From contig NZ_CP142208.1 of NCBI RefSeq assembly GCF_036865545.1, positions 620,001 through 684,000 of the forward strand: DNA of 64,000 bases. The letters run 5' to 3'. A program made the position numbers and the translations under genes. Source of the stretch: Erwinia sp. E_sp_B01_1 (GTDB lineage Bacteria > Pseudomonadota > Gammaproteobacteria > Enterobacterales > Enterobacteriaceae). The notes under the pieces were generated by a model. That model was not told the DNA's origin. It was given only the letters and a program-made list of their open reading frames with translations, and ran no database searches. The first letter of the stretch is position 1, and each line of letters starts with the position of its first letter. Positions 43,666 to 52,963 of the stretch are shown here, one piece after another.

Positions 43666-44277
43666 ATGGTTTCATTTTTGAGCAATAAGTTTTTATTTAT
43701 AGTCACGTTACTGGCTGCTTTACTGAATTTTTCAAATTCCTGTGCTGCAACAAGGTTAATCAGTTTCCATCCTGAATCTCCCAGAAAAACTTTGCATGAA
43801 AATGCTGTCATGCAGGGCATCAGGGATGCTGAGTATTTGAGTAATCAGAGTTTTCATCTTCTGATCGATGGAGAAAATATTGGCACGCTTTCAGCAGGAC
43901 AGGGAACCAGTGAGAACGATGTTAATGTCTGCTTTATTAGCTGGAAACCATTGAAGTCTGCACGTTATACGCTGATCCCTACGATCGGGTTTGAACAATG
44001 GGAAGCCACAGCTTGTAGTGCAACCAAAGCAGTTAGAGTGATTTCCAGTCCGGCAGAAGCAGAGATAAAAATAGCGGTACTTTATGCAGTCACCTCGCCT
44101 AATGCAGTAGCTGCAGAATCGGTTATTCTCACGTTAGACTCACAGCAGAAATTGAGCATTGATGGGCCGTTGACTGATTCCATAGGTTCTGCAGGTGCAT
44201 CAAATCTTGCACAACTGAAAAAGCTGTATCAGAAACAGGACTCAACGCGGAAAAATCAGGTTTCGCCCCAGCAGTGA
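43666..44277 (+). CDS. Exported protein of unknown function, 203 aa
   Basis: ATG 43666 with GAGGAAG upstream. An N-terminal signal region (FLFIVTLLAALLNFSNSCA) is followed by a mixed beta-rich body (FHLLIDGENIGTLSAGQG, ARYTLIPTIGFEQWEATAC) and a polar tail ending KNQVSPQQ. No family recognised. It sits between an LprI protein and a zincin gene in the AT-rich cargo island. Confidence 0.65.
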   Translation: MVSFLSNKFLFIVTLLAALLNFSNSCAATRLISFHPESPRKTLHENAVMQGIRDAEYLSNQSFHLLIDGENIGTLSAGQGTSENDVNVCFISWKPLKSARYTLIPTIGFEQWEATACSATKAVRVISSPAEAEIKIAVLYAVTSPNAVAAESVILTLDSQQKLSIDGPLTDSIGSAGASNLAQLKKLYQKQDSTRKNQVSPQQ

Positions 44278-44479
44278 AAGTCGTAATGATCGGGGGTTAA
44301 CTCAGCCTGCCTGCGATAAGTATTCAGTGACGCTTTCAACTAAAACCGGTCTGGATGTTGTGGAGGAACTCGGTGGTGCTTGTCGGGGTGATACTCAAAT
44401 TCGTCAAGGTAGTAAACACCTACTAAAGCTAACTTAGTGCAAATGATAGCTCTATTTTCCTGTACGATTTTGGTGTGAT

Positions 44480-45022
44480 ATGAACAAGCTAAAAGTAGGA
44501 AGTGCAAGAAAACTTACTGTGGGTGAAAAATTCCTTGTAAAGAAGGTTTTTAAAAACGCAATACGGTTAGATGAAGTAAAGGTACATAATGGTAGTTACT
44601 TACCATTCAATATGCAGTCAAAAAATATAGCAATGACACCCAATGGTGAAATATATTTCAGAGAGCCTTATTATAAAGATGATTTTTCAATGGCTAATCC
44701 TGGTGATATGCATTGGTTTATTCACGAAATGGTACACGTGCTACAGCATCAGGTTGGAATGAATGTCAGAACTCGGGGTGCTCTGAGTTGGGCAGCCAGC
44801 TATAAATACTCTCTACCACCGGAAAAAAAACTTTCAGATTTTGGTATGGAACAGCAAGCTTCAATCATTTCGGACTACTATTATCTTAAGTATTATGGTC
44901 TTGGTGATTTCAGGCGTCTGTCAGGTTTTCAAGGGATAATCGGTCCGGATCTCATGAAAAAATATGAAACCACACTTAGTTTGTTTTTAGTAAGTCCCGG
45001 AGAAAAGAGGGTGTTTTTATGA
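44480..45022 (+). CDS. Zincin-like metallopeptidase, probable T6SS effector, 180 aa
   Basis: The active-site helix HWFIHEMVHVLQHQVG holds the HExxH zinc motif at about residues 82-86. The preceding KVHNGSYLPFNMQSKNIAMT and TPNGEIYFREPYY resemble the small vgr/Rhs-associated zincin proteins of enterobacteria. There is no signal peptide, as expected for a T6SS cargo. ATG 44480 has only a weak ribosome site. The stop overlaps a lipoprotein gene by four bases, the same layout as tae4/tai4. Substrate unknown. Confidence 0.8.
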   Translation: MNKLKVGSARKLTVGEKFLVKKVFKNAIRLDEVKVHNGSYLPFNMQSKNIAMTPNGEIYFREPYYKDDFSMANPGDMHWFIHEMVHVLQHQVGMNVRTRGALSWAASYKYSLPPEKKLSDFGMEQQASIISDYYYLKYYGLGDFRRLSGFQGIIGPDLMKKYETTLSLFLVSPGEKRVFL

Positions 45023-45429
45023 AGCGAGTTATTATCATTGCTGCCGCTGTCTCGGTGTTAACGGGTTGTCAGCTTGAGGAGCCCCCCTTTGAAGTGATGC
45101 AAGTAAACAGCTTTAATAATCAACCCTGTTTTATTATTCCTGAAGATGTGGCTAATAAAAAAGATAAACTAACCAGCAACGGCGTCATGGTTTCATGGCT
45201 GGACCAAAAACAATGGAAAGTCATTTCGCCTCCAGGTGACAGTTTACCTGAACGAACAGTCTCCGCAGGTGAATGCACAATTTGGGGAAATATCTCCTGG
45301 AATCCGGGGGAGTACTCTGTTCTGATGCGGCTGAATAATGCTTCCGAAAATGATTCCCTTCGTCTTCGCTCTGATTTCTTTATAATGAAAGATAATTCCG
45401 GAAGAATTACTGTTATTAATAAAAATTAA
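45019..45429 (+). CDS. Periplasmic lipoprotein, putative immunity to the zincin, 136 aa
   Basis: Signal peptide with lipobox SVLTGCQ; the mature part contains NNQPCFIIPEDV and an SAGECTIWG segment, the pattern of small lipoproteins that accompany T6SS effectors in enterobacteria. ATG 45019 overlaps the zincin stop, so the two are translated together. A periplasmic immunity protein implies that the zincin acts in the periplasm of the target. Confidence 0.75.
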   Translation: MKRVIIIAAAVSVLTGCQLEEPPFEVMQVNSFNNQPCFIIPEDVANKKDKLTSNGVMVSWLDQKQWKVISPPGDSLPERTVSAGECTIWGNISWNPGEYSVLMRLNNASENDSLRLRSDFFIMKDNSGRITVINKN

Positions 45430-45579
45430 TCCTCCCTCTGATTTATCTGTTCTTTCAAGGCGATCATTATCGCCAGTTTGTGTGAAATAATAAATTTACT
45501 CCTCAGCCTCCAAGCCTCGCTGGTTTTATTAAAACTCGCGAGGCTTGAACGCCGAATAAATCCAACGCAGGAAAACGTT

Positions 45580-47865
45580 ATGCGATTTACGATAATAGCG
45601 ACTAAACAGGGTCATCAGCCGCCGCAGGGCAGTTGCGATTTTATGCCGCCGGGCGGCACCATCGGCCGTGGAGCGGATAATAATCTGGTGCTGCCGGATG
45701 AAGACCGTACCATCTCCCGTTTGCAGGCTATCGTGCACATTACGGCCGATGGCGAGTGCCGCATTACCAATCGCGGTAACGTTACGCTGGTGCACCTGAA
45801 TGACATCCCGCTGGAGCGGGGCCGTCAGGTGGATTTGCAGGATGGCGATATCCTCAGCATTGATGAGTATCGCCTTCAGGTCAGCGATCTGACCCTAAGC
45901 GCGCGTCCTGAAGCCGCAGCCTGGTCTGCAGCTTCAACGGCAACGTCACAGGTTGGTCATTCAGGCACCGCACCTCAGTCTGCGCCTTCGCAAGCCGGAC
46001 ATGCAAACGCTGCACATCAGTCTGCGGCTTCGCAAGCCGGACATGCCTACTCCGCACAACAGCTCGCATCAACACAAGCCGGGTCTGCCAACTCTGCGCA
46101 ACAGCCTGCCTCTTCTCAGTCCGCTGCGAAAGAGAATACGGCCGCAGCCATTCCCAGCGAGATCTGGGACAGCCTGGCGCAGGAGTTTTCCATTTCTGAC
46201 AGTCTTTCCAGCCGCAGCAGGCCGCAGCAAAGCAATCTGAATCCGTTAACTGAGGCACCGGCGATCGACCGTAATCCTGTCGATCCTCTGGCGCAGTTTG
46301 CTGCTCAACCGGATTCACTGAACCTCGATCGTCGCGATCAAACGCCGGACTCGCTGTTTAATGATGATCCGCTGTTCAGGCAGAACAGTATTTTTGAAGA
46401 CAACACGCCGAGTACGCTGATGCAGCAGCCTTCTTCGTCTGGAAAGTCAGGCAAAGGCAGGGAAGCACAGGATCCGCTGACACTATTTGGGGGTAACGAA
46501 AGCCGTGCTCCTGCCCAATCCGGCAGTGATGATCCGCTGGCGATGTTCGGTAACAACAGGAGTGGTGATCCTGCACAGCCCGGTAGTGACGATCCACTGG
46601 CGCTGTTTGGCAATAACGGGGGAGCGGTTTCTGGCCAGTCCAACAGCGACGATCCGCTGGGGCTGATGATGGGCAATGCGGTGCCACTGACGCCGCCGGA
46701 TAGCTCATCCAGCCAACCTCGTCCGGCAACGAAGCAGCCACCACAGCAGACTATCGTGCCGCCTGCGCCAAAAGCGCTGGACAGCGATTTCGATCTCTTT
46801 ATGGATGAGAATTCAGGCGCGGCTTCCTCGCTCTCCGACGAGCAGCCGAAGCAGGCTAACGATCGCCATAACTCAACCCTGTCTGACAGGCAGCAGCAGA
46901 ACCCCGGCAGTCACAATGCCTCATTATTCGATGAGCCAGCGCAGCAGAACCCAGGCGATCACAACAGCTCACTGTTCGATGACATGCCTCAGGACTTATC
47001 GGCATCGCCGCTGTTTGCTCCTCAGCACGAAGAGTCCTCTGATGCTGCCTTGACTCCACCATCCTCACCGCTGTTTGACGGCCAACCGGCTGAGTCTGCG
47101 GGGTCACAACCTGATTACGGCGGCATCACGCTGCCGACGCCTCAGGCTGTCACCCGCACCAACACGCCGCCGCCGAAAGGCCGCCTGCGTATTGATCCGG
47201 TATCCAACACCGCTTCGCAGCACGCCAACGCCTCTGGTGACGGCCAGATGCTGGACGGTGAGTTGCTGGAAGCGCTGATGGGCGGGATGGGGCTGAATGA
47301 CCTGCAACCCACGCCACGCATCGATCGTGATTCGATGCAGGAGCTGGGGCAGATGCTGAGCATGTTCTCGCAGGGTACCGTAGCGTTGCTCTCTTCCCGA
47401 TCCATTCTTAAGCGTGGTGTAAAAGCCGAAATGACGGTGATCCTGGACGAAGCCAATAACCCGTTCAAGCTGCTGCCTTCCGGCAAATCCGTGCTGATGC
47501 AGATGTTTGGCAGCCGTATGCCGGGCTTTATGCCGCCCAGGCAGTCGGTGCGTGATGCGCTGGTCGATCTGCAGGCGCATCAGCTCGGTATGATTGCCGG
47601 TATCCGCGCCATCATCGCCTCGATGCTGCAATCGTTTAATCCGCAGCAGCTGGAAGAAGAGGCGAAGCGGGAAGGTGTGACTTCCCGTCTTTCATTGCCC
47701 TCAAGCCGTAAAGCCGCGCTGTGGGAACACTTCACTAAACGCTATGGCGAGACTGCCGGTGAAATCGAAGATGACTTCCATACCCTGTTCGGCGAGGCGT
47801 TTTTACATGCCTATGACATGGAAGTGAATCAGTACAAAGACTCTCAAATCAGATCGGAAGAATGA
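45580..47865 (+). CDS. tagH: T6SS FHA-domain protein TagH, 761 aa
   Basis: Residues 1-100 are a forkhead-associated domain (GTIGRGADNNLVLPDEDRTI, SRLQAIVHI) that binds phosphothreonine. Residues 110-560 are a low-complexity linker with three sets of repeats: SQAGHAN-type, GSDDPLALFGNN-type and NPGDHNSSLFDD-type. The last 190 residues are the conserved T6SS FHA C-terminal domain (QELGQMLSMFSQGTVALLSS, MFGSRMPGFMP, FGEAFLHAYDMEVNQY). ATG 45580 gives the family start MRFTII and has AGGAAA upstream; the longer frame from 45478 lacks support. It should act with the kinase and phosphatase encoded here. Confidence 0.93.
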   Translation: MRFTIIATKQGHQPPQGSCDFMPPGGTIGRGADNNLVLPDEDRTISRLQAIVHITADGECRITNRGNVTLVHLNDIPLERGRQVDLQDGDILSIDEYRLQVSDLTLSARPEAAAWSAASTATSQVGHSGTAPQSAPSQAGHANAAHQSAASQAGHAYSAQQLASTQAGSANSAQQPASSQSAAKENTAAAIPSEIWDSLAQEFSISDSLSSRSRPQQSNLNPLTEAPAIDRNPVDPLAQFAAQPDSLNLDRRDQTPDSLFNDDPLFRQNSIFEDNTPSTLMQQPSSSGKSGKGREAQDPLTLFGGNESRAPAQSGSDDPLAMFGNNRSGDPAQPGSDDPLALFGNNGGAVSGQSNSDDPLGLMMGNAVPLTPPDSSSSQPRPATKQPPQQTIVPPAPKALDSDFDLFMDENSGAASSLSDEQPKQANDRHNSTLSDRQQQNPGSHNASLFDEPAQQNPGDHNSSLFDDMPQDLSASPLFAPQHEESSDAALTPPSSPLFDGQPAESAGSQPDYGGITLPTPQAVTRTNTPPPKGRLRIDPVSNTASQHANASGDGQMLDGELLEALMGGMGLNDLQPTPRIDRDSMQELGQMLSMFSQGTVALLSSRSILKRGVKAEMTVILDEANNPFKLLPSGKSVLMQMFGSRMPGFMPPRQSVRDALVDLQAHQLGMIAGIRAIIASMLQSFNPQQLEEEAKREGVTSRLSLPSSRKAALWEHFTKRYGETAGEIEDDFHTLFGEAFLHAYDMEVNQYKDSQIRSEE

Positions 47866-48659
47866 TGAATATCACCCTTGCCTCTATGTCGAATCAGGGA
47901 GCGCGCGAAAGCAATCAGGACCAGACCGGTGAGCGCATCGGCGAGCGTTCGGCCTGCTTTGTAGTCTGCGATGGTGTGGCGGGACTACCGGGAGGCGATA
48001 TGGCCGCCGGGCTGGCTCGTGACACTCTTCTTGAGCACTTTGATGGCGAGCAGCATCTGGATGCGCAGAGCATTCGCCGCTACGTCAACCAGGCCAACAG
48101 CGCCATCCGCCAACAGCAAAAAGCGGTGACCGATTACCGGCGCATGGGGACCACCCTGGTAAGCCTGTTTATCGACCGTGATTATGAACTGGCGTACTGG
48201 GCGCACGCGGGCGACAGCCGCCTTTATCTGTTCCGGCGTGGCTATCTGTTTCACGTCACCACGGACCACAGCCTGGTTCAGCAGATGAAAGATGCCGGCC
48301 ATCAGACGGAAGGGATCAACAGTAACCTGCTCTATTTTGCGCTGGGAATGGGCGATGAAGAGCGGGATGCCAGCTACAGCGATGTGGTGCCGATTGAAGA
48401 TGGCGACGCTTTTCTGCTCTGCACCGACGGCTTCTGGCACGGTCTTTCTCCGGAGCATATGCAGCAATCCCTGCATATGGTGAATACGCCGGACGAATGG
48501 CTGACGCTGATGCAGGAAGTGATCCGCAAGAACGCTCAGCAGTCGGACGTCAGCCAGGACAATTACAGCGCTATCGCCGTCTGGGTGGGTGATCCGCAGG
48601 ACACCACGCTGCTGCACTCGCTGTCGCAAGCAGCGCAGTTTTTCCCTCTTCGTGATTAA
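47862..48659 (+). CDS. pppA: T6SS PP2C-type protein phosphatase (PppA-like), 265 aa
   Basis: PP2C motifs are present: SNQGARESNQDQTGE, VVCDGVAGLPGGDMA, WAHAGDSRLYLFR, LCTDGFWHGLSPE and DNYSAIAVWV. In Pseudomonas, PppA reverses phosphorylation of the FHA protein by PpkA and turns the system down. ATG 47862 or 47865 overlaps the tagH stop, so expression is coupled. Confidence 0.93.
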   Translation: MMNITLASMSNQGARESNQDQTGERIGERSACFVVCDGVAGLPGGDMAAGLARDTLLEHFDGEQHLDAQSIRRYVNQANSAIRQQQKAVTDYRRMGTTLVSLFIDRDYELAYWAHAGDSRLYLFRRGYLFHVTTDHSLVQQMKDAGHQTEGINSNLLYFALGMGDEERDASYSDVVPIEDGDAFLLCTDGFWHGLSPEHMQQSLHMVNTPDEWLTLMQEVIRKNAQQSDVSQDNYSAIAVWVGDPQDTTLLHSLSQAAQFFPLRD

Positions 48660-48677
48660 CAGCCTTAAAGGACTTAT

Positions 48678-49655
48678 ATGAAATATTGGCTATCAGGTGC
48701 GCTCTCCCTGCTTATCGCCTCCAGTGCCTGGGGACAGGATTATCTCGTGGTTTCCTCTCCGTCTCAGAAGCTGGATATCTGGATCGACAACGTTAAAAGC
48801 ACAAAATCCACCGACTGGTGTAGCCGCGAACTGTCGCTGCGGATCGTCACCAAAGGCAGTAAGGATCCCCAGGTGCTGAAAGAGTTTTTGCCGCGCGTGG
48901 CCAGCGTGTTGCAGCGTCAGTGCGCAAAAATGGCGGTGATTCACTGGCAGATGAACGACGCCAGTGGCACTTCTCTGGCGCACGGCAGCGCGGCGAAAGC
49001 GCAATCCTGGGCGGTAACGGTGGAACCAGAAATGCCAGCCGCTGCAGCTGAACCGGTCGCGGAAGCGGCTGCGGTATCAGCGGAAGATCTTTCGCCACCA
49101 GCGGATACCACTCCCTGGGTGCAGTTCAGCCTGATGGATGGGTGCCATTTCCGCACCTGGTTCCGTGGCGACAGCCAGACCAGCGCGCTGTTCGTGCCAG
49201 CCAAAGGCGGTGTGTCCTGCGGCAGTGACGGCTGGCTCAGCGGCGAAAGCGAGATCACCCGGATGGGTAAAGGATCAAGTAAAAGCCTGCGAATGACTTT
49301 CCTGCAAGGCTTCCCCGTTTCCGGGCTGAACCGCAAAGCGCTGAGTGGCGATGTGCAAATCACCACCGTCAACAATGAGCGGATGGTGCTGAGCGATGAG
49401 AAGTCGCCACAGAGCTGGATGGTGGTGCCGTTTGACCCGGCGCTGAACGGCTGGAAAACCGATGGCACCCTGGTGGTTCAGATTGCTGAAAATCAGGCTC
49501 AGGATGCGAGTGAAGTCCGCGCCCGCCTCAGTGAGGTGCGCAAAGTCTGGGCTCCTTATCTGGCCGATAAAAGTTCGCTCACCATCCGACTGGTGGAAGA
49601 GCTGCATCCGCAGCTGAAAGATCCGGCTGCCGGTTCATTCCGCACGATTAATTAG
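48678..49655 (+). CDS. T6SS-associated exported protein, 325 aa
   Basis: A signal peptide (YWLSGALSLLIASSAWGQ) precedes a protein with two parts separated by an Ala/Glu/Pro-rich linker near residues 115-145. The second part (LMDGCHFRTWFRGDSQTSAL, GLNRKALSGDVQITTVN) has no family that I can name. It is held between the phosphatase and tagJ, so it probably belongs to the threonine-phosphorylation signalling branch or senses an envelope signal. Confidence 0.7.
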   Translation: MKYWLSGALSLLIASSAWGQDYLVVSSPSQKLDIWIDNVKSTKSTDWCSRELSLRIVTKGSKDPQVLKEFLPRVASVLQRQCAKMAVIHWQMNDASGTSLAHGSAAKAQSWAVTVEPEMPAAAAEPVAEAAAVSAEDLSPPADTTPWVQFSLMDGCHFRTWFRGDSQTSALFVPAKGGVSCGSDGWLSGESEITRMGKGSSKSLRMTFLQGFPVSGLNRKALSGDVQITTVNNERMVLSDEKSPQSWMVVPFDPALNGWKTDGTLVVQIAENQAQDASEVRARLSEVRKVWAPYLADKSSLTIRLVEELHPQLKDPAAGSFRTIN

Positions 49656-49680
49656 TTCTCTGCCCGTTTAAGGAAAGCCT

Positions 49681-50505
49681 GTGTACTCTCTCACTACCCT
49701 GATGTCCGGCGATTCGCTGGCTGAAACTCTGGCGCGCGTTGAAAACGATATCAAACGTCGCCCGGCTGATGCTGATTTGCGTGCGGCCTTTGTGCAACTC
49801 CTGTGTCTGGTGGGGAACTGGACGCGGGCTGAGATCCAACTGAAATCCTGGCTGGCGCTGAAGCCGCAGGCTAAGCCAACCGTGACCCTGCTGGAACAGG
49901 CGGTTGCCGGTGAAATGCAGCGTGCGGCGGTATTTGCCGGACAGGCTTCACCCCGGATGCCGGGTGAGGCGTTTGGCTGGACGGCGGGACTGTTAAGCGC
50001 CTTACAGGCCGATAACGCCGGTCAACCGGAAAAGGCGGAGGCATTGCGTGAAACGGCGTTTGAAATGGCGGAAGTCAATCCGGGCAGCGTGAAGCAACAG
50101 GCGCACGAGGAGCCACAGGCGGTGGCATGGCTGACGGATGGCGACGGACGCCTGGGGCCAGTGTGCGAACTGATCGTTAACGGCCACTACACCTGGCTGC
50201 CGTTCAGCGCCATCAGCGAGCTGCGTTTTCAGGCCCCCGGCAGCGTGACCGATCTGGTCTGGCGGCATACCTCCGTGCGGCTGATTGATGGCAGCGAGCA
50301 GGTGTGCCAGATACCGGTGCGCTATCCCTTTGACCAGGACGCGGCAGATGAGCTGCGCCTGGCCCGCATGACCGAATGGCTGCCGCTGGATCGCACCGGC
50401 GAGCATTTTATCGGGCAGGGACAAAAAACCTGGCTGAGCGGCGATGCAGAGTACCCCTTACTCACCCTGGAAGCAGTGACCTTCGCCGAAGCTGAGGTGC
50501 TATGA
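49681..50505 (+). CDS. tagJ: T6SS accessory protein TagJ (ImpE/SciE family), 274 aa
   Basis: A helical-repeat N-terminus (DSLAETLARVENDIKRRPAD, RAAFVQLLCLVGNWTRAE) and the C-terminal WLPFSAISELRFQAP pattern define the ImpE family. In Pseudomonas, TagJ binds the TssB N-terminus and may help ClpV. GTG 49681 follows AAGGAAAGCC. The stop overlaps tssE (ATGA). Confidence 0.92.
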   Translation: MYSLTTLMSGDSLAETLARVENDIKRRPADADLRAAFVQLLCLVGNWTRAEIQLKSWLALKPQAKPTVTLLEQAVAGEMQRAAVFAGQASPRMPGEAFGWTAGLLSALQADNAGQPEKAEALRETAFEMAEVNPGSVKQQAHEEPQAVAWLTDGDGRLGPVCELIVNGHYTWLPFSAISELRFQAPGSVTDLVWRHTSVRLIDGSEQVCQIPVRYPFDQDAADELRLARMTEWLPLDRTGEHFIGQGQKTWLSGDAEYPLLTLEAVTFAEAEVL

Positions 50506-51083
50506 GCAATGACTTCGATCTGAATCATGCGCAGCAGGAGAGCGATCTTCTGCGGGGCGGGCACCGTTTTCGTAACAGGCAGGATGCGCTGACTGCACGC
50601 GACAAAATGCAGCCCTCGCTGCTGGACAGGCTGACGGATAATGCGCCGGACAAAGTGCAGGAGGCGGCAGGCAATACGGTGATCTCTCACAGTACGCTGC
50701 GCCGGAATGTTCTGCGGGATCTGCAGTGGCTGTTTAACAGCACCAACAACGAGGCGCAGCAGGATCTTAATCCTTTTGCGCAGGTACAGCGCTCGGTGCT
50801 GAATTACGGCGTGGCCCCCTTATCCGGACAGCGTATGTCGGATATCGAATGGCAGGATGTGCAGCGCAAACTGACCACCTCCATCCTGCATTTTGAGCCG
50901 CGTATTCTGCCTGCCGGGTTGCAGGTGAAATGCATCTCAGACACGAACTCGCTTAACCTGCATAACGTGCTGTCGATAGAAATTAAGGGACGGCTCTGGT
51001 GCGTGCCTTATCCGCTGGAATTCCTGTTCCGCACCGATGTTGATCTGGAAAACGGTCATTTTGAGTTCAAAGACGTAGGGTAA
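50502..51083 (+). CDS. tssE: T6SS baseplate protein TssE (gp25-like), 193 aa
   Basis: The gp25-like lysozyme-fold domain is seen in QPSLLDRLTDNAPD, STLRRNVLRDLQWLFNST and the C-terminal IEIKGRLWCVPYPLEFLFRT. A 35-residue N-terminal extension makes it longer than many TssE proteins (about 140-170 aa). It follows tagJ with a four-base overlap and precedes tssF by two bases. Confidence 0.95.
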   Translation: MSNDFDLNHAQQESDLLRGGHRFRNRQDALTARDKMQPSLLDRLTDNAPDKVQEAAGNTVISHSTLRRNVLRDLQWLFNSTNNEAQQDLNPFAQVQRSVLNYGVAPLSGQRMSDIEWQDVQRKLTTSILHFEPRILPAGLQVKCISDTNSLNLHNVLSIEIKGRLWCVPYPLEFLFRTDVDLENGHFEFKDVG

Positions 51084-51085
51084 CC

Positions 51086-52963
51086 ATGGACAGCAAACTG
51101 CTCGATTATTACAACCGTGAACTGGCCTACCTGCGTGAGATGGGGGCGGAGTTCGCGGAACGCTACCCGAAAGTGGCGGGTCGTCTGGGTATGCGCGGGA
51201 TTGAAGTAGCCGATCCGTATGTCGAGCGGCTGATGGAGGGGTTTGCCTTCCTGACCTCCCGCGTGCAGCTGAAAATGGATGCTGAGTTCCCGCGTTTTTC
51301 CCAGCGAATGCTGGAGATGATCGCACCCAACTATCTGGCGCCCACGCCCTCAATGGCGATTGCTGAACTGCATCCCGACAGCCGAAAAGGCGATATCAGC
51401 GGCGGCTTTCTGGTGCCGCGCGGCACAATGATGGACAGCCAGACGCTGAAAAAAAGCGGCGTGACCTGTAGCTACACCACTGCACACGACGTGATGCTGC
51501 AACCGATCGTCATCAAAAGTGTTGAGCTGGGCGGCGTACCGGCAGATATCCCCTTAGGCCCAATGGGGCTGAGTCAGGCCGGTGCAGCCAGCGCCTTACG
51601 TATCCGTCTTTCCTGCTTTAAAGATGTGTCGCTGAATCATCTGACTTTCGACAGCCTGATGTTTTTCCTCAGCGGCCCGGATATTCAGGCTCAGCAACTG
51701 CTGGAGCTGATTATGCAGCACACGGTGGGCAGCTTTTGCCAGACTGTTGAAGCACGGCCCCAGCGTGTGGTGATGGGGGATGAGGCGTTAAAGCAGGAAG
51801 GGTTTTCGCCCGATCAGGCGCTGCTGCCTGACGATCTGCGTAATTTTGATGGCTACCGGCTGCTGCAGGAATTTTTTGCACTACCTGCCCGTTTTCAGTT
51901 TTTCAGCCTCAGCCAGTTACGTGGCATCCTCGGCAAATGCGGGCCGGAGGTCAAAGAGTTCGAGATTGTGCTGCTGCTGGACAGGGCCGATGCCGCGCTG
52001 GAAAAAGTGGTGGATAAAAGCCATCTGGCGCTGCATTGCACGCCGGTGATAAACCTTTTCCCGAAAACCGCCGAGCGGCAAAAAATCAGCCATGGCGTGC
52101 ATGAGTATCATCTGGTAGTCGACAATATCCGCCCGCTGGATTACGAAATTTTTTCGGTGCAGAAACTGTATGCCACCGGCGATAACCGGCGGGAAGAGCA
52201 GGTTTTCCGTCCATTCTGGAGTACTTTCAGTCAGGACCAGGGCGACTACGGTGCCTATTTCTCACTGCGTCGTGAACAGCGCACGTTGTCCGAACATGCC
52301 CAGCGTTACGGAACCCGCACCGGTTATATCGGCTCCGAAGTCTTTCTCTCGCTGGTGGATGAGCGTCATTCGCCCTGGAGCGAGGATTTGCGCCATCTCA
52401 CGGCAGAGGTGATCTGTACCAGCCGTGACCTGCCGCTGATGCTGTTGCAACAGGATCAGGGTAACTTCCTGATGCCAGACTCAATCCCCGTTGCGCAGTT
52501 GATCCTCAAAAAAGGCCCTACGCCGCCACGCCCTGCGCTGGCCGAAGGACTGACAACCTGGCGTCTGATCAGCCATTTACAGATGAACTATCTCAGCCTG
52601 ATGGACAGCGATGACGGGCAGGGGGCTTCGGCGCTGCGCCAGTTACTGGGGCTGTATGCCAACCTGGCCGACGCGCCGGTGGCAAGGCAGATAGAAGGCA
52701 TCCGTCACTGTCAGCTGAAACCGGTTTATCGCCGGGTGCCAGAGCCAGGGCCGGTGGTGTTTGCCAGAGGTATAGGTATTGAGTTAAGCGTGGATGAGCA
52801 GGCTTTCTCAGGGACCAGTCCCTGGATGCTGGGCAGCGTGCTGGAGAGAGTCTTTTCACGGCTGGTGGCGATAAACTCCTTTACCGAAATGACGCTGACC
52901 AGCCAGCAACGTGGTGAAGTGGGGTACTGGCCGCCGCGCATGGGGAAAAGGGCACTGATATGA
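51086..52963 (+). CDS. tssF: T6SS baseplate protein TssF, 625 aa
   Basis: TssF forms the baseplate wedge with TssG and TssK. The start LLDYYNRELAYLREMGAEFA and the ERLMEGFAFLTSRVQLKMD segment are diagnostic. Length is normal. The stop overlaps tssG by four bases. Confidence 0.97.
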   Translation: MDSKLLDYYNRELAYLREMGAEFAERYPKVAGRLGMRGIEVADPYVERLMEGFAFLTSRVQLKMDAEFPRFSQRMLEMIAPNYLAPTPSMAIAELHPDSRKGDISGGFLVPRGTMMDSQTLKKSGVTCSYTTAHDVMLQPIVIKSVELGGVPADIPLGPMGLSQAGAASALRIRLSCFKDVSLNHLTFDSLMFFLSGPDIQAQQLLELIMQHTVGSFCQTVEARPQRVVMGDEALKQEGFSPDQALLPDDLRNFDGYRLLQEFFALPARFQFFSLSQLRGILGKCGPEVKEFEIVLLLDRADAALEKVVDKSHLALHCTPVINLFPKTAERQKISHGVHEYHLVVDNIRPLDYEIFSVQKLYATGDNRREEQVFRPFWSTFSQDQGDYGAYFSLRREQRTLSEHAQRYGTRTGYIGSEVFLSLVDERHSPWSEDLRHLTAEVICTSRDLPLMLLQQDQGNFLMPDSIPVAQLILKKGPTPPRPALAEGLTTWRLISHLQMNYLSLMDSDDGQGASALRQLLGLYANLADAPVARQIEGIRHCQLKPVYRRVPEPGPVVFARGIGIELSVDEQAFSGTSPWMLGSVLERVFSRLVAINSFTEMTLTSQQRGEVGYWPPRMGKRALI

